64,000 nucleotides of DNA from Roseomonas gilardii subsp. gilardii (GCF_023078375.1 NZ_CP095554.1:1240001-1304000); one strand, 5' to 3'. Positions 16,579 through 27,277 are shown, counted from the stretch's first letter. A program made the numbers and translations. The notes: generated from the letters alone by a model not told the origin.

Positions 16579-17652
16579 ATGATGACGCACCCGACGAAGC
16601 TTCCGCCCCATCCCGGGCTTTCGCGGCGTTCCCTGCTGGGCCTGATGGCCTCGGCCGCTGTGATGAGCCGTATCGCCCCGGCCCTCGCCGCGCCGGCGAT
16701 CGGCGGCAACCGCCGCATCGCGCCGGGCCTCTATGAGATCGTGGTGAACCCGACCGCCAACCGGGTCTATGTCGCCGCGGCCGGCCAGCGCGGCGCCAAT
16801 GATGCCAGCATCCTGGTGCTGGACCCCGTGACGCTGGAGGCGAGCTCCGCCATCGAGCTGCGTGACGAGCCGGCCTTCGGCCTCGCGCTGAACAACAGGA
16901 CGCAGACGCTCTACACCACCAACACCCGCAGCGGCTCGGTCTCCGCCATCGACCTGCGCGACAACAGCGCGGTGAAGATCAGCGAGGGCGAGGGCGCGCA
17001 TCTGCGCCAGGTGCTGGTGGATGAGGACAGCAACACCGTCTATGCCTCGGCCTTCGGCAACAAGGAGAATCCGAGCGCCATCTGGATCATCGACGGCGCA
17101 TCGAAGAAGATCGCCGGCACGGTCGGCGGACTGAAGGGCGGCATTTCCGGCATCGCGCTGGACAAGGCGGGCAAGCGCCTCTTCGCCACCGCCATGGCGG
17201 ATCACGAGATCGTCGAGATCGACCTCGCCAGCCGGGCCGAGAAGCGCCGCTTCCCCTCCGGCGGGGAGCGGCCGATCAACCTCGTCTTCGACGCCGCCAA
17301 TGGCCGCCTGCTGGTCACCAACCAGGGCAGTGGCGACATGACCGTGCTGAACGCGGCGGATGGCAAGCTGCTGAACACGGTCAAGACCGGCGAGGGCGCG
17401 CTGGGCATCACCCTCTCGCCCGGCAACGGCCTCGTCTATGTCGCCAATCGCGGCGCCGGCACGGTCAGCGTGATCGACGGCAAGAGCCTGTCGGTGCTCG
17501 CCAGCCTCGCCACCGGCACGCATCCCAACACGGTCGCCGTCGATCCGCGCACCAACTTCGCTTATGTCACCAACAAGGCGAAGATGTCGCCGCGCGGCCA
17601 GCCGCCGATCGAGGACCCGAACGGCGACACCGTGACCATCATCAAGCCCTGA
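16579..17652 (+). CDS. YncE-like beta-propeller protein with Tat-type signal peptide
   Basis: This 357-aa exported protein begins with a Tat-like leader (SRRSLLGLMASAAV, cleavage after ALAAPA near residue 35). It is followed by six to seven repeats of about 45 residues of the YVTN/YncE type, such as NRVYVAAAG, NTVYASAFG, GLVYVANRGAGTVSVIDG and NFAYVTNKA. Such proteins fold as seven-bladed propellers; in enterobacteria yncE is Fur-regulated, although its function is unresolved. Here it is the first gene after the Fur-like box and ends only 16 bp before the first in-frame ATG of entC. It is therefore probably part of the siderophore operon, with an unknown periplasmic role. Two consecutive ATGs (16579, 16582) can start it. 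Confidence 0.82.
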   Translation: MMTHPTKLPPHPGLSRRSLLGLMASAAVMSRIAPALAAPAIGGNRRIAPGLYEIVVNPTANRVYVAAAGQRGANDASILVLDPVTLEASSAIELRDEPAFGLALNNRTQTLYTTNTRSGSVSAIDLRDNSAVKISEGEGAHLRQVLVDEDSNTVYASAFGNKENPSAIWIIDGASKKIAGTVGGLKGGISGIALDKAGKRLFATAMADHEIVEIDLASRAEKRRFPSGGERPINLVFDAANGRLLVTNQGSGDMTVLNAADGKLLNTVKTGEGALGITLSPGNGLVYVANRGAGTVSVIDGKSLSVLASLATGTHPNTVAVDPRTNFAYVTNKAKMSPRGQPPIEDPNGDTVTIIKP

Positions 17653-17778
17653 GCGGCGGGGGCGGCTGATGGGCGACGGATCGATTCCGGCGGAGGGCGG
17701 GTCTTCCCCGTCCGATGCCTCCGTGCGGCAGGCCACGGGCTTCGCCTTCCTGTCCGGGCGGCGCCTGCGGGGGAGGGC

Positions 17779-18855
17779 ATGGCTGGCCTGTTGACGCGCG
17801 GCCCGGCTGCAACGCTGGGCGAGCGGGTGCGCGGCTTCTTCCGTGCCCATCCGCAGGCCGGGCTGCTGGCCGGCGCGCTGCCTTTCGACCGCGACGCGGC
17901 AGACTACCTGACCGCGCCGATGCGGCTGGTGGAGCCCGCCGCTTCCGGTGCTCCCGGTTCCAAAACCCCGGCCGTACCGCCCGCCCCGCGCTGGTCGCTG
18001 CGGCCGGAGCCGACAGCCGCCGCCTATGCCACGGCCGTGTCCCGGGCCCTGGAGGCCATGGCGGTGGAACCCGGCCTGGCCAAGCTGGTCCTGTCGCGCT
18101 GCCTCGTCGCCACGGCGGAGCAGGAGATCGATCCGGAGGCGCTGCTGCGCCGGCTGGACACGGACCCCGCCATCACCGCCTTCCTGGTGCCGCTGCCGCC
18201 TGCCAGGGATGGCTCGCCGTGCCTCCTCGCCGGGGCGACGCCGGAACTGCTGGTCTCCCGCCAGGGCCGTGCCGTGCTGTCGCATCCCCTGGCCGGCTCC
18301 GCGCGGCGGGAGGCCGATCCGGCGGCCGACCGGGCCGCCGCCGAGGCGCTCGGTCGCTCGGGCAAGGACCGGCGGGAGCATGCGCTGGTGGCGGAGTTCA
18401 TCCTCGACATGCTGGCCCCCCATTGCCGGAACCTCGGGGCGCCGGAGGGTACCACCATCACCTCCACCCGCAGCATGTGGCATCTCGGCACCCGTATCGA
18501 GGGCGAGCTGAAGGACCCGGAAACCTCCGCCGCCGACCTCGCCGCCCTGCTGCATCCCACCCCGGCCGTCTGCGGAGTGCCGCGTGACCGCGCCGCGGAG
18601 CATATCCATGCGCTGGAAGGCTACGACCGCGACTTCTACGCCGGGGCGGTGGGCTGGTGCGATCGCGCCGGCGACGGTGCCTGGCACGTCTCCATCCGCT
18701 GCGCCGAGATTACCGGCAACCGGGCGCGGCTCTATGCCGGGGCCGGGATCGTGCCCGGCTCCGACCCGCAGGCCGAGGCGCGCGAGACCGCGGCCAAGTT
18801 CCGCGCCATGTTGAATGCCCTGGGCGTGCCGCCGGGGCAGGAGTTCGATGCATGA
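17779..18855 (+). CDS. entC: Isochorismate synthase EntC (5' end in a shifted frame)
   Basis: EntC converts chorismate to isochorismate, the first committed step to 2,3-dihydroxybenzoate. From ATG 17779 the frame gives 358 aa with the complete chorismate-binding domain: [62 protein letters not shown] and IRCAEI. The natural N-terminus appears to start at ATG 17669 in another frame (16 bp after the preceding gene), encoding a GFAFLSGRRLRG segment like the start of E. coli EntC. One extra G in the five-G run at 17769-17773 would join the two frames. As given, the gene can still be read from 17779, where GGGGAGG provides a ribosome site. It overlaps entE in an ATGA junction. Confidence 0.88.
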   Translation: MAGLLTRGPAATLGERVRGFFRAHPQAGLLAGALPFDRDAADYLTAPMRLVEPAASGAPGSKTPAVPPAPRWSLRPEPTAAAYATAVSRALEAMAVEPGLAKLVLSRCLVATAEQEIDPEALLRRLDTDPAITAFLVPLPPARDGSPCLLAGATPELLVSRQGRAVLSHPLAGSARREADPAADRAAAEALGRSGKDRREHALVAEFILDMLAPHCRNLGAPEGTTITSTRSMWHLGTRIEGELKDPETSAADLAALLHPTPAVCGVPRDRAAEHIHALEGYDRDFYAGAVGWCDRAGDGAWHVSIRCAEITGNRARLYAGAGIVPGSDPQAEARETAAKFRAMLNALGVPPGQEFDA

Positions 18856-20486
18856 CCCCCTCCGTGCTTCCCTTGCGCCAGGAATGGCCGGAGGAATTCG
18901 CCCGGCGCTACCGCGAGGCCGGCTACTGGCGCGGCGAGACCTTCCCCGGCTTCCTGCGCCAGCGCGCGGCGGATCGTCCGGAGGCGGTGGCCATCGTGGA
19001 TGGCGCGCGGCACTGGACCTATCGCCATCTCTGGGAACGGGCGGAGCGCCATGCGGCGGGCTTCCTGAAGCTGGGCCTGCGGCCGGGCGACCGGGTCGTG
19101 GTGCAGATGGGCAATGTCGCCGAGTTCTTCTCGGCGGTCTTCGGCCTGTTCCGGGCGGGGATGATCCCGGTCTATGCCCTGCCGGCGCACCGCATCACCG
19201 AGATCGCGCATTTCGCCCGCCGCGCCGAGGCGCGCGGCTATGTCACCATGGAGAGGGCGGACGGCTTCGACTACCGCAGCCTGGCACGCGCGCTGCGCGC
19301 GGAGGTGCCGGCGGTCGAGTATGTGGTCATCGCGGGCGCGGCGGAGGAATTCACCGCGTTGGAGGACTGCGTGGCCGAACCGATGGGGCTTCCGGCTGAT
19401 CCGGACCCCTCCTCGGTCGCCTTCCTGCAGATCTCCGGCGGCAGCACCGGCCTGTCGAAGCTGATCCCGCGCACGCATGACGACTACATCTACAGCTTCC
19501 GGGCCAGCAACGAGATCTGCGGCGTCACGCCGGATAGCGTCCTCCTCGTCGCGTTGCCGGCGGCGCATAACTTCCCGATGAGCTCGCCCGGCCATATGGG
19601 CGCGCTGTATGCCGGGGCGCGGGTGGTGCTGAGCCCCAATCCCAGCCCCGAGACCGCTTTCCCGATCATCGCGCGGGAGCGTGTGACCATCACCGGCCTC
19701 GTGCCGCCGCTCGCCCTGCTCTGGATGCAGGCGGCGGCGAACGCGAAGCACGACCTGAGCAGCCTGAAGGTGCTGCTGGTCGGCGGCGCGAAGTTCACGC
19801 GCGAGGGCGCGCGGCGCGTCCGCCCCACGCTCGGCTGCACCTTGCAGCAGGTCTTCGGCATGGCGGAGGGGCTGGTGAACTACACCCGCCTGGACGACCC
19901 CGAGGAGATCATCACCGGCACGCAGGGCCGTCCGATCAGCCCGGATGACGAGGTGCTGATCGTGGACGACCACGGCGAGCCGGTGCCGGAGGGCGAGTCG
20001 GGCCATCTGCTGACACGCGGCCCCTACACGATCCGCGCCTATCACAACGACGATGCCGCGAATGCGCGCTCCTTCACGGCGGATGGCTATTACCGCACCG
20101 GCGACATCGTGCGCCGCCTGCCGGGGGGCTATCTGGAGGTGCAGGGCAGGGCAGGTGACCACATCAACCGCGCCGGCGAGAAGATCTCGGCCGAGGAGGT
20201 GGAGGACCATCTCCTGGCGCATCCGAATGTCTTCGATGTCGCGATCGTGTCCGTGCCCGATCCCTATCTGGGGGAGCGCATCTGCGCCTTCGTGATCCCG
20301 CAAGGCGAGAAGCCCAGGGCGGCGGCGCTGAAGGCCTGGATGCGCCAGCGTGGCATCGCCGATTTCAAGGTGCCGGACCAGATCGTCTTCGTGGAACGCT
20401 TCGCCACCACCGCGGCGCTGAAGATCAGCCGCAAGGAGCTGCGCGCCCGGTTGCGCGCGCAGTTTCTGGAACAGCAGGAATCGTGA
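18852..20486 (+). CDS. entE: 2,3-dihydroxybenzoate-AMP ligase EntE
   Basis: EntE adenylates 2,3-dihydroxybenzoate and loads it onto an aryl carrier protein. The 544-aa protein is a stand-alone ANL enzyme of the usual length. Its motifs are [18 protein letters not shown] (the DHB-type A3 loop), an aryl pocket region [43 protein letters not shown] and [15 protein letters not shown] with the C-terminal catalytic lysine in LKISRKEL. The ATG lies inside the entC stop (ATGA overlap) and the stop touches entB (TGATG), so the genes are translationally coupled. The partner is the small carrier protein at 21127. Confidence 0.95.
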   Translation: MTPSVLPLRQEWPEEFARRYREAGYWRGETFPGFLRQRAADRPEAVAIVDGARHWTYRHLWERAERHAAGFLKLGLRPGDRVVVQMGNVAEFFSAVFGLFRAGMIPVYALPAHRITEIAHFARRAEARGYVTMERADGFDYRSLARALRAEVPAVEYVVIAGAAEEFTALEDCVAEPMGLPADPDPSSVAFLQISGGSTGLSKLIPRTHDDYIYSFRASNEICGVTPDSVLLVALPAAHNFPMSSPGHMGALYAGARVVLSPNPSPETAFPIIARERVTITGLVPPLALLWMQAAANAKHDLSSLKVLLVGGAKFTREGARRVRPTLGCTLQQVFGMAEGLVNYTRLDDPEEIITGTQGRPISPDDEVLIVDDHGEPVPEGESGHLLTRGPYTIRAYHNDDAANARSFTADGYYRTGDIVRRLPGGYLEVQGRAGDHINRAGEKISAEEVEDHLLAHPNVFDVAIVSVPDPYLGERICAFVIPQGEKPRAAALKAWMRQRGIADFKVPDQIVFVERFATTAALKISRKELRARLRAQFLEQQES

Positions 20487-21130
20487 TGTCCAGTACCAAG
20501 GGCCTGCCGCGCATCCCTTCCTATCCGCTGCCGCGCGCGGAGGAGCTGCCCGCGCCCCGCGCGCCCTGGCGGCTGGAGCGCGGCCGCGCCGCGCTGCTGG
20601 TGCATGACATGCAGCGCTATTTCGTGGGCGCCTTCACGCCGGACGAGCCGCCGATCGAGCCGGTGCTGGCCAATATCCACGCCCTGGCCGCCAAGGCTCG
20701 CGCCGCCGGCATCCCCGTCTTCTACACGGCGCAGGAAGGCGACCAGGACCGGCGCGACCGCGGGTTGCAGGCGGATCTCTGGGGCCGCGGCATGAGCTGG
20801 TCGCAGGACCACCAGCCGATCCTGGAGGAGCTGGCGCCGCAACAGGGCGATTTCGTTCTGGTGAAGCACCGCTACAGCGCCTTCCAGCGCAGCAACCTGG
20901 AAAGCCTGATGCGCGCGCGCGGCCGCGACCAGATCATCGTCTGCGGCATCTATGCGCATATCGGCTGCCTGCTGACGGCGGCGGAGGCCTTCATGCGCGA
21001 CATCGAGCCCTTCTATGTGGCCGATGCGGTGGCCGATTTCTCGCGCGAGAAGCATGACATGGCGCTGCGCTATGTCGCCGATGTCTGCGGCGTGCCGATG
21101 ACCACCAAGCAGATCCTGGAGGTCCTGTGA
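20486..21130 (+). CDS. entB: Isochorismatase EntB without a carrier domain
   Basis: This enzyme hydrolyses isochorismate to 2,3-dihydro-2,3-dihydroxybenzoate and pyruvate. The 214-aa protein is a full cysteine-hydrolase-fold isochorismatase with the EntB-type signatures LLVHDMQRYFV (catalytic Asp), DFVLVKHRYSAFQRSNL (Lys) and GIYAHIGCLLTAAEAF, where Gly takes the place of the usual Cys. Enterobacterial EntB is about 285 aa because it carries a C-terminal aryl carrier domain. Here the protein ends before that domain, and the carrier is the next gene. ATG 20486 overlaps the entE stop by one base; a GTG at 20483 is an alternative. Confidence 0.93.
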   Translation: MSSTKGLPRIPSYPLPRAEELPAPRAPWRLERGRAALLVHDMQRYFVGAFTPDEPPIEPVLANIHALAAKARAAGIPVFYTAQEGDQDRRDRGLQADLWGRGMSWSQDHQPILEELAPQQGDFVLVKHRYSAFQRSNLESLMRARGRDQIIVCGIYAHIGCLLTAAEAFMRDIEPFYVADAVADFSREKHDMALRYVADVCGVPMTTKQILEVL

Positions 21131-21381
21131 ATCACGCCCCGCTGACCAAGGAAGGCATGCGCGCCGATATCGCCCGCCTGCTGCACGAGGACCCGTCGGA
21201 GATCGGCGACGCGGACAGCCTGATCGACCTGGGCCTCGATTCCATGCGGGCGATGAACCTGCTCCTGCTCTGGAGCGAGCGTGGCCTCGTGCTGGACTTC
21301 GGCGAGTTCGCCGAGGAGCTGACGCTGGATGCCTGGTGGGCGATCGTGGAGCGCCGCCAGAAGGCGCAGGCCGCGGGCTGA
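21127..21381 (+). CDS. Free-standing aryl carrier protein
   Basis: This 84-aa acyl-carrier-type protein has the phosphopantetheine attachment motif LIDLGLDSMRAMNLL with Ser39. It corresponds to the C-terminal domain that is fused to isochorismatase in EntB and DhbB. The GTG start overlaps the entB stop (GTGA), and entF begins 2 bp after its stop. It should carry 2,3-dihydroxybenzoyl from EntE to the condensation domain of EntF. No phosphopantetheinyl transferase is encoded in the window, so activation must come from elsewhere. Confidence 0.9.
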   Translation: MNHAPLTKEGMRADIARLLHEDPSEIGDADSLIDLGLDSMRAMNLLLLWSERGLVLDFGEFAEELTLDAWWAIVERRQKAQAAG

Positions 21382-21382
21382 G

Positions 21383-24300
21383 ATGAGCATGGGCCTTCAG
21401 TGGCTGGGGCTGACCGAGGCCCAGGCCGGCCTCTGGTACGCGCAGCGGCTGGACCCGGAGAACCCGGTCTTCAACACGGGGCAGTTCATCGCCCTGCGCG
21501 GGAAGCTCGATCTTGATGCCTTCCGCGCCGCGCTCTCCCAGGCTGTGGCGGAGGCCGGGGCGCTGTGCCTGCGCTTCGAGGAACGCGACGGGCAGCCGGC
21601 GCAGGCGGTGGACCCCGCCCTGCGGCCGGAGGTCGAGGTGATCGACCTGTCCGGCGACCCGGAGGGCGAGGCGAAGGCCCGTGCCGCCATGCGCCGCGAC
21701 ATGGACACGCCGCGCGGGCTGAAGGGTGAGCCACTGGCGGCGGAGCGGATCTACCGCCTCGGGCCGGAACGGCATCTCTGGTACCAGCGCGTGCACCATC
21801 TCGCGGTGGATGCCTTCGGCACGGAGTTGATCACCCGGCGCACCGCCGCCCTCTATGCCGAGCGCCTCGGCGGCCCGGAGGCCGGGCCGCCGCCGCCGGG
21901 GCTGGAGGCCGCGCTGGGCGAGGATGCCGTCTATCGCGCCTCCCCGAAGCGGGAGGCCGATGCCGCCTATTGGCGCGAGGCGATGGCGGGGCTGGGCGAG
22001 GTGGCCAGCCTCGCCCCCGGTGCCGCCGCCTCCGGCCATCGCGCCATCCGCCTTGCCCGAGTGGTGGAAGGCCGGGTGGCGGAGCGGCTGCGCGCACGGG
22101 CGGAAGCCACGTCGCTGCCTTGGCCGGACATCCTGTCCGCCCTGATCGGCGCCTATGTCCGCCGCCATGCGGGGGGCCCCATGGGGAGCGAGGAGGCGGC
22201 GATCGGCCTGGGCTTCATGAGCCGCCTCGGCAGCCCGGCGGCGCGGCTGCCCTGCATGCTGATGAATGTCCTCCCCCTGCGCCTGCCGGTGCCGGAGGAA
22301 GCGCCACTCGACGAATTCCTGCTCGCCGCCGCCAAACGCTTCGCCAGGGCGCGCCGCCACGGCCGCTATCGTGGCGAGCAGATCCGCCGCGACCTGCACC
22401 GCGTGGGCGGGCGCGGCGGCGCCGGGCGCCGGCTCTACGGCGCGCTGGTGAACATCCTGCCCTTCGAGGAAACGCCGGATTTTCCGGGCCTCGCCACGGA
22501 GATCGAGATCCTCGGCACCGGGCCGGTGGACGACATCACCATCACCCTGCGCGGCGATGCACGCGCCAGCCGGCTGCGGCTGGAGCTGGAGGCCAACCCC
22601 GCCCTTTATGACGCGGCGGCGCTGGCGGCGCATGCGGAGCGGCTGGTGCATTTCCTCGGCGCGGCCCTGGACGCGGAAAGGCTGGCCGACGTGCCGACCG
22701 CCACGCCGGCGGAGGCCGCATGGGCGCTCCGCACGCTCAACGCCACCGCCCATCCGGTGCCCGACACGACGCTGGCCGCGCTGATCGAGCGGCAGATGGC
22801 CGGGACGCCCGATGCCGTGGCGCTGGAGGCGGATGGTGAGCGCCTCACCTATGCCGAACTGGAGCGCCGCAGCCGTGCCCTGGCCCTGGAACTGCGGGCA
22901 CGGGGCGCCGGGCCGGGGCGCATCGTCGCCGTGGCGCTGGAGCGGTCCCTGGCGCTGGAGGTGGCGCTGGTGGCGATCCTCCGCGCCGGAGCGGCCTATC
23001 TGCCGCTGGATCTCTCGCATCCCCCGGCCCGCATCGCCCGCATCCTGGCCTCCGCGCAGCCGGCGCTGGTTCTGGCGCACGCCGGGACGCTGGAGGGACT
23101 GGCCTGCCTGCCGCCGGAATCCTGGCGCCTGGACAGCGAGGCAACCCTGCCGTCCGGCCCGGAGCCCGGCGACCTCGCCTATCTGCTCTACACCTCCGGC
23201 TCCACGGGCGAGCCCAAGGGCGTGATGGTCGAGCACCGGGCCATCGTGAACCGGCTGGAATGGATGCGGCGGCATTACGGCTTCGGCCCGGGCGACCGCA
23301 TCCTGCAGAAGACGCCGATGACGTTCGACGTCTCGGTCTGGGAGTTCTTCCTGCCGCTGCTTTCTGGCGGCACGCTGGTGATGGCCCCGCCCGGCGCGCA
23401 CAAGGACCCGGCGGCGCTGGCGGCGCTGATCCGCGACGGCGGGATCACCACGGCGCATTTCGTGCCCTCGATGCTCGCCGCCTTCCTGGCGGAACCGGCC
23501 GCGCGGGGCCTGTCGCCCGCCCGCGTCTTCTGTTCCGGCGAGGCGCTGCCGCCCGAATTGCGCGACCGGTTCCACGCCACGCTGCGGTCGGAACTGCACA
23601 ATCTCTACGGCCCGACCGAGGCGGCGGTGGATGTCTCCTACTGGCCCGCCGGGCCGGAGGACCGCTCCCGCCCCGTGCCGATCGGTTTCCCTGTCTGGAA
23701 CACGCGGCTCTATGTGCTGGACGAGGCGTTGCGTCCGCTGCCGCCCGGTGTGGCGGGGCAGCTCTTCATCGCCGGGCGGCAGCTCGCGCGCGGCTATCTG
23801 GGCCGGGACGACCTGACGGAACGCGCCTTCATCCCCGATCCCTTCCATCCGGGCGAACGGATGTACCGCACCGGCGACCTCGCCAGCCTGCGGCCGGACG
23901 GCGCGATCCTCTTCCATGGCCGCGCCGACGACCAGGTGAAGCTGCGGGGGCTCCGCATCGAACTGGGCGAGATCGAGGCGGCCCTGGCCACCGCGCCGGG
24001 CGTGGCGCAGGGCCGCGTCGTGGCGCGGGAGGACCGGCCCGGCGACCAGCGCCTCGTGGCCTATCTGGTCCCTGGCGAGGGCTATGCGGCGGAGGCGGTG
24101 CGCGCCCATGTGGCGGCGCGCGTGCCGGACTACATGCTGCCCTCCGCCTTCGTGGCACTGGAATCCCTGCCGGTGAACAGCAGCGGCAAGCTGGACCGCC
24201 GCGCCCTGCCGGCCCCGGATTACGGCAGGGAGGCCGCCTCGGGAACGGGGCGCGAACCCGCCACGGAGACCGAGCGCCGCCTCGCCGCCCTCTTCGCCGA

Positions 24301-25336
24301 GGCGCTGGGCCTGCCGCGGGTCGGGGCGGAGGACGACTTCTTCGCCCTGGGCGGCCATTCCCTGCTGGCGGTGGAGCTGACGCTCCGCATCCGCGAGGAA
24401 TGGGGCTGGGACCCCGGGCTGGGCGCGGTCTTCGAGCATCCGGACGTGGCCGGCCTGGCCCGGCTGATCGACGCGGGCGCCCGGGTCGCCGATACCGGTG
24501 CCAATACCGGCTTGGGGCCGCTGATCCGCCTTTCGGATGGCGATCCGGCCCTGCCGCCGCTCTTCGTGGTGCATCCGGCGGGCGGCCTCTCCTGGTGCTA
24601 CGGCACGCTGGCCCGCGCCCTCTCGCCGCGCCGCGTGGTCTATGGAATCCAGGCCCCGGCGCTGGATCTGTCGCGGCCCCTGCCGGAAAGCCTGGAGGCG
24701 CTGGCCGCCGACTATGTGGCGCGAATCCTGGCGGTGCATCCCGAGGGCGTGGTGCACCTCCTCGGCTGGTCGGTGGGCGGCATCATCGCCCAGGCCATGG
24801 CGGTGCGCCTGCGGGCGCTGGGCCATCCGGTGGGGCTGGTGGCGCTGCTCGACGCCTATCCGGCGGATGTCTGGCGCGACCAGCCCGACCCCGGGCCGGA
24901 AGGCGGGCTCCGCGCCCTGCTGGCCATCGCCGGGCATGATCCGGAGCGCCTGCCGCCCGGCCTGGACCTGACGCGGGAGGCGGTGACGGCGTTCCTGCGC
25001 CAGGGCGACAGCCCGCTGGGACGCCTGCCGGAAGCGGCGCTGGACGGCGTGGTGCGCGTGGTGCAGTCGAACAACCGGCTGGTGCGCGGCCATGTCCACG
25101 GCCGTTTCGATGGGCGGCTGACCCATATCCGGGCGGCGCGGGACCATCAGGCGCGGCCGGAGATCCGGCCCGATCTGTGGCGCCCCTATGCGGCGTGGCT
25201 GGAGGTGCTGGACATGCCGGCGCTGCACCAGGAACTCGTGGGCGAGCGCATCGTGGCGCAGATCGCCCCGCTCCTGGCCGGGCGCATGGCCCGTTTCGAG
25301 GCAGGAGGAGAGTCCGGATGCGCGGCAGCGGAATAG
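21383..25336 (+). CDS. entF: Non-ribosomal peptide synthetase EntF (C-A-PCP-TE)
   Basis: EntF condenses dihydroxybenzoyl with serine and cyclises or releases the product. The 1317-aa protein has four domains. The condensation domain (about 1-430) carries HHLAVD with His138, His139 and Asp143. The adenylation domain (about 450-955) carries [11 protein letters not shown] near 603. The peptidyl carrier domain has Ser993 in GGHSLL. The thioesterase domain (about 1055-1310) has Ser1130 in GWSVGG. Adenylation pocket stretches [27 protein letters not shown] and [13 protein letters not shown] closely follow E. coli EntF, which activates L-serine. A cyclic or linear dihydroxybenzoyl-serine siderophore is therefore likely. 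Its 3' end overlaps entA by 19 bp. Confidence 0.93.
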   Translation: MSMGLQWLGLTEAQAGLWYAQRLDPENPVFNTGQFIALRGKLDLDAFRAALSQAVAEAGALCLRFEERDGQPAQAVDPALRPEVEVIDLSGDPEGEAKARAAMRRDMDTPRGLKGEPLAAERIYRLGPERHLWYQRVHHLAVDAFGTELITRRTAALYAERLGGPEAGPPPPGLEAALGEDAVYRASPKREADAAYWREAMAGLGEVASLAPGAAASGHRAIRLARVVEGRVAERLRARAEATSLPWPDILSALIGAYVRRHAGGPMGSEEAAIGLGFMSRLGSPAARLPCMLMNVLPLRLPVPEEAPLDEFLLAAAKRFARARRHGRYRGEQIRRDLHRVGGRGGAGRRLYGALVNILPFEETPDFPGLATEIEILGTGPVDDITITLRGDARASRLRLELEANPALYDAAALAAHAERLVHFLGAALDAERLADVPTATPAEAAWALRTLNATAHPVPDTTLAALIERQMAGTPDAVALEADGERLTYAELERRSRALALELRARGAGPGRIVAVALERSLALEVALVAILRAGAAYLPLDLSHPPARIARILASAQPALVLAHAGTLEGLACLPPESWRLDSEATLPSGPEPGDLAYLLYTSGSTGEPKGVMVEHRAIVNRLEWMRRHYGFGPGDRILQKTPMTFDVSVWEFFLPLLSGGTLVMAPPGAHKDPAALAALIRDGGITTAHFVPSMLAAFLAEPAARGLSPARVFCSGEALPPELRDRFHATLRSELHNLYGPTEAAVDVSYWPAGPEDRSRPVPIGFPVWNTRLYVLDEALRPLPPGVAGQLFIAGRQLARGYLGRDDLTERAFIPDPFHPGERMYRTGDLASLRPDGAILFHGRADDQVKLRGLRIELGEIEAALATAPGVAQGRVVAREDRPGDQRLVAYLVPGEGYAAEAVRAHVAARVPDYMLPSAFVALESLPVNSSGKLDRRALPAPDYGREAASGTGREPATETERRLAALFAEALGLPRVGAEDDFFALGGHSLLAVELTLRIREEWGWDPGLGAVFEHPDVAGLARLIDAGARVADTGANTGLGPLIRLSDGDPALPPLFVVHPAGGLSWCYGTLARALSPRRVVYGIQAPALDLSRPLPESLEALAADYVARILAVHPEGVVHLLGWSVGGIIAQAMAVRLRALGHPVGLVALLDAYPADVWRDQPDPGPEGGLRALLAIAGHDPERLPPGLDLTREAVTAFLRQGDSPLGRLPEAALDGVVRVVQSNNRLVRGHVHGRFDGRLTHIRAARDHQARPEIRPDLWRPYAAWLEVLDMPALHQELVGERIVAQIAPLLAGRMARFEAGGESGCAAAE

Positions 25337-26079
25337 TGGGGCGCATCGCCCTGGTGACGGGTGCGGGCGGCGGCATCGGCGCCGCCGTGGTGCGGGCGCT
25401 GCGGGAGGAAGGCGCGCGCGTCGTCGCCACCGACCTGGACCCCGCCGCCATCGCGCCCGGCGAGGGCATCCGGGCCGAGCGCCTGGACGTGACCGACAGC
25501 GCCGCGGTGGAGGCGCTGGTGGAGCGGGTGGAAGGCGACTGGGGGCCGATCGAGCTCGGCGCCAGCGTCGCGGGCGTGCTCTCCACCACGCTGGTCACCG
25601 AGACCACGGATGCGGAATGGCGCCGCGTCTTCGCGGTGAATGCCGAGGGTGTCTTCCATGTCTCCCGCGCCCTGGCGCGGCGGATGCAGCCGCGAGGGCG
25701 CGGCAGCCTCGTCACCGTCAGCTCCAACGCCGCCGGCATCCCGCGCCATGCCATGGCGGCCTATGCGGCCTCCAAGGCGGCGGCGACCATGTTCACCCGC
25801 TGCCTGGGGCTGGAACTGGCGCCGCACGGTATCCGCTGCAACATCGTGGCGCCCGGCTCGACGCTCACGCCGATGCAGACGGGGATGTGGTCGGATGCGG
25901 ATGGCGCGGCGCGGGTGATCGCGGGCGTGCCGGAAGCCTTCAAGACCGGCATCCCGCTCGGCAAGCTGGCCACGCCGGAGGATGTCGCGGAGGCGGTGGT
26001 CTTCCTGCTGTCCGACCGCGCCGGGCATATCACCATGACCGACCTCTACGTGGATGGCGGCGCGACGATGCGGGCGTAA
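25318..26079 (+). CDS. entA: 2,3-dihydro-2,3-dihydroxybenzoate dehydrogenase EntA
   Basis: EntA oxidises 2,3-dihydro-2,3-dihydroxybenzoate to 2,3-dihydroxybenzoate with NAD+. The 253-aa protein is a classical SDR with cofactor motif TGAGGGIG, the Asp of ATDLD favouring NAD, catalytic Ser in VSSNAAG, and Tyr149-xxx-Lys153 (YAASK). The segments [20 protein letters not shown] and [15 protein letters not shown] are typical of EntA/DhbA. ATG 25318 sits behind an AGGAGGAG ribosome site inside the end of entF, again indicating coupling. Confidence 0.93.
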   Translation: MRGSGIVGRIALVTGAGGGIGAAVVRALREEGARVVATDLDPAAIAPGEGIRAERLDVTDSAAVEALVERVEGDWGPIELGASVAGVLSTTLVTETTDAEWRRVFAVNAEGVFHVSRALARRMQPRGRGSLVTVSSNAAGIPRHAMAAYAASKAAATMFTRCLGLELAPHGIRCNIVAPGSTLTPMQTGMWSDADGAARVIAGVPEAFKTGIPLGKLATPEDVAEAVVFLLSDRAGHITMTDLYVDGGATMRA

Positions 26080-26128
26080 ACCCCCTTCGCCGCAGCGGGA
26101 TGCGGGGAATGAGGAGTTCTCGACGAGC

Positions 26129-26983
26129 ATGGCCGAGGTCAGCCTGCCCGGGACCACAGCGCTGGCGCTGGATGGTCCCTCGGGTGCCTATCGCATCTTC
26201 CTCTCCGTCCCGGCGGTGCCCCCGCCGCCGGAGGGCTTCCCGCTCCTGGTCCTGCTCGATGCCAATCTCTGCTTCGGCACCGTCTCGGACCTGTTGCGGC
26301 AGGGCAGCTTCCGCCCCGGCGTGTCGCGCCTGTGCCCGGCCATCGTCGCGGGCGTCGCCTATCCCACCGACCAGCCGCTGGACCGGGTGCGCCGCAGCCT
26401 GGACTACACGCCCGGCCCCTCGATGGAAGGTCCCGGACGCGGCGCCCCCACTGGCGGACGGGATGCCTTCCTGGCTTTCCTGCTGGAACAGGTGAAGCCG
26501 CTGGTCGCCGCGCGCCACCCGCTGGACCCGGCGCGGCAGGCGATCATCGGCCATTCCCTGGCGGGCTTCTTCGCGCTGGATGTGCTGGCGCGGGACCCGG
26601 AGAGCTTCTCCGGCTATCTCGCGATCAGCCCCTCGGTCTGGTGGGACAGGCCACGCCTCATGGCCGGGCTGGAATCCCGGAAGGGCGATGGCCTGGCGCC
26701 CCGGGCCTGGATCGGGGTCGGGGAGTGGGAGGAGGCGCTGGCCCCCTGGGAAAGCGCCCTGCCTGACCAGGAGGCCACCGCCCGCCGCCGTGCCGCCCGC
26801 GCCATGGTGGGGAATGCGCGGGGTATGGCGGAGGCCATCGCCCGACGCTTCGGCCCGGCCGCGCGGGTGGAGTTCGAGTGCCTGCCGCGGGAGACACACA
26901 TCTCTGCCGTCCCGGTCGCGCTGAGCCATGGGTTGCGCTTCCTGCTGGGGCCGGAGGGTTTCGGCGGACCGGGTGGGCGGTAG
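26129..26983 (+). CDS. Putative siderophore esterase (alpha/beta hydrolase, Fes/IroE-like)
   Basis: This 284-aa alpha/beta hydrolase of the putative-esterase family (IroE/Fes-related) has the nucleophile motif GHSLAG with Ser143, an upstream LLVLLDANLCFG strand region, AISPSVWWDR after the nucleophile and a C-terminal His in RETHISAVP. In siderophore clusters such enzymes hydrolyse the trilactone backbone of ferric or free enterobactin. It is the last gene of the operon, 49 bp after entA, which supports that role. No signal peptide is seen, so it probably acts in the cytoplasm, like Fes. Substrate is inferred from context. Confidence 0.8.
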   Translation: MAEVSLPGTTALALDGPSGAYRIFLSVPAVPPPPEGFPLLVLLDANLCFGTVSDLLRQGSFRPGVSRLCPAIVAGVAYPTDQPLDRVRRSLDYTPGPSMEGPGRGAPTGGRDAFLAFLLEQVKPLVAARHPLDPARQAIIGHSLAGFFALDVLARDPESFSGYLAISPSVWWDRPRLMAGLESRKGDGLAPRAWIGVGEWEEALAPWESALPDQEATARRRAARAMVGNARGMAEAIARRFGPAARVEFECLPRETHISAVPVALSHGLRFLLGPEGFGGPGGR

Positions 26984-27005
26984 CCGGTCCTCTTGCTGGC
27001 CTCCC

Positions 27006-27036
27006 GCCGGGGGCAAGGCGCTGCCTCGCCCCCGGC
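27006..27036 (+). terminator. Hairpin after the siderophore operon
   Basis: A 14-bp stem with one mismatch (GCCGGGGGCAAGGC against GCCTCGCCCCCGGC) and a 3-base loop begins 22 bp after the esterase stop. It shares the AGGCGCTGCCT core with the hairpin at 6899-6923. Confidence 0.55.
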
Positions 27037-27277
27037 CCCCACTTCGCCGGGGACCGAAGCCGGCCCCCGGACTCCGGGCTTTCGCTGGCGCTGGTGGTGG
27101 CCGTCGGCCTGCGACTTATTCCCTGGGAACAGGTGGATCGGCGGGGCTTCCGGAAGGGGAGGAACGGCGTGTCCGTGCGAGCGGGAGGGGAGCTTCAGGC
27201 CGACGGTTGCTGTGAGCGCCAACGAACCGGGACCAGGGCGCCCAATGGGACTCCTGGGCGTCCTGGCGGTGTGGGGG

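Noticed and set aside
17769-17773. Programmed ribosomal frameshifting in entC
   Set aside because: No slippery heptamer with downstream pseudoknot is evident, and two unrelated genes break at the same G5 context. A sequence error or slippage is simpler.
17669-17796. Separate small gene between the propeller gene and entC
   Set aside because: Its 42 codons look like the EntC N-terminus in a shifted frame (GFAFLSGRRLRG), so I treat it as part of entC.
20264-25228. A 1654-codon open frame on the minus strand across entE-entF
   Set aside because: Same cause. It is antisense to well-supported siderophore genes, has shadow-like composition and no family similarity.
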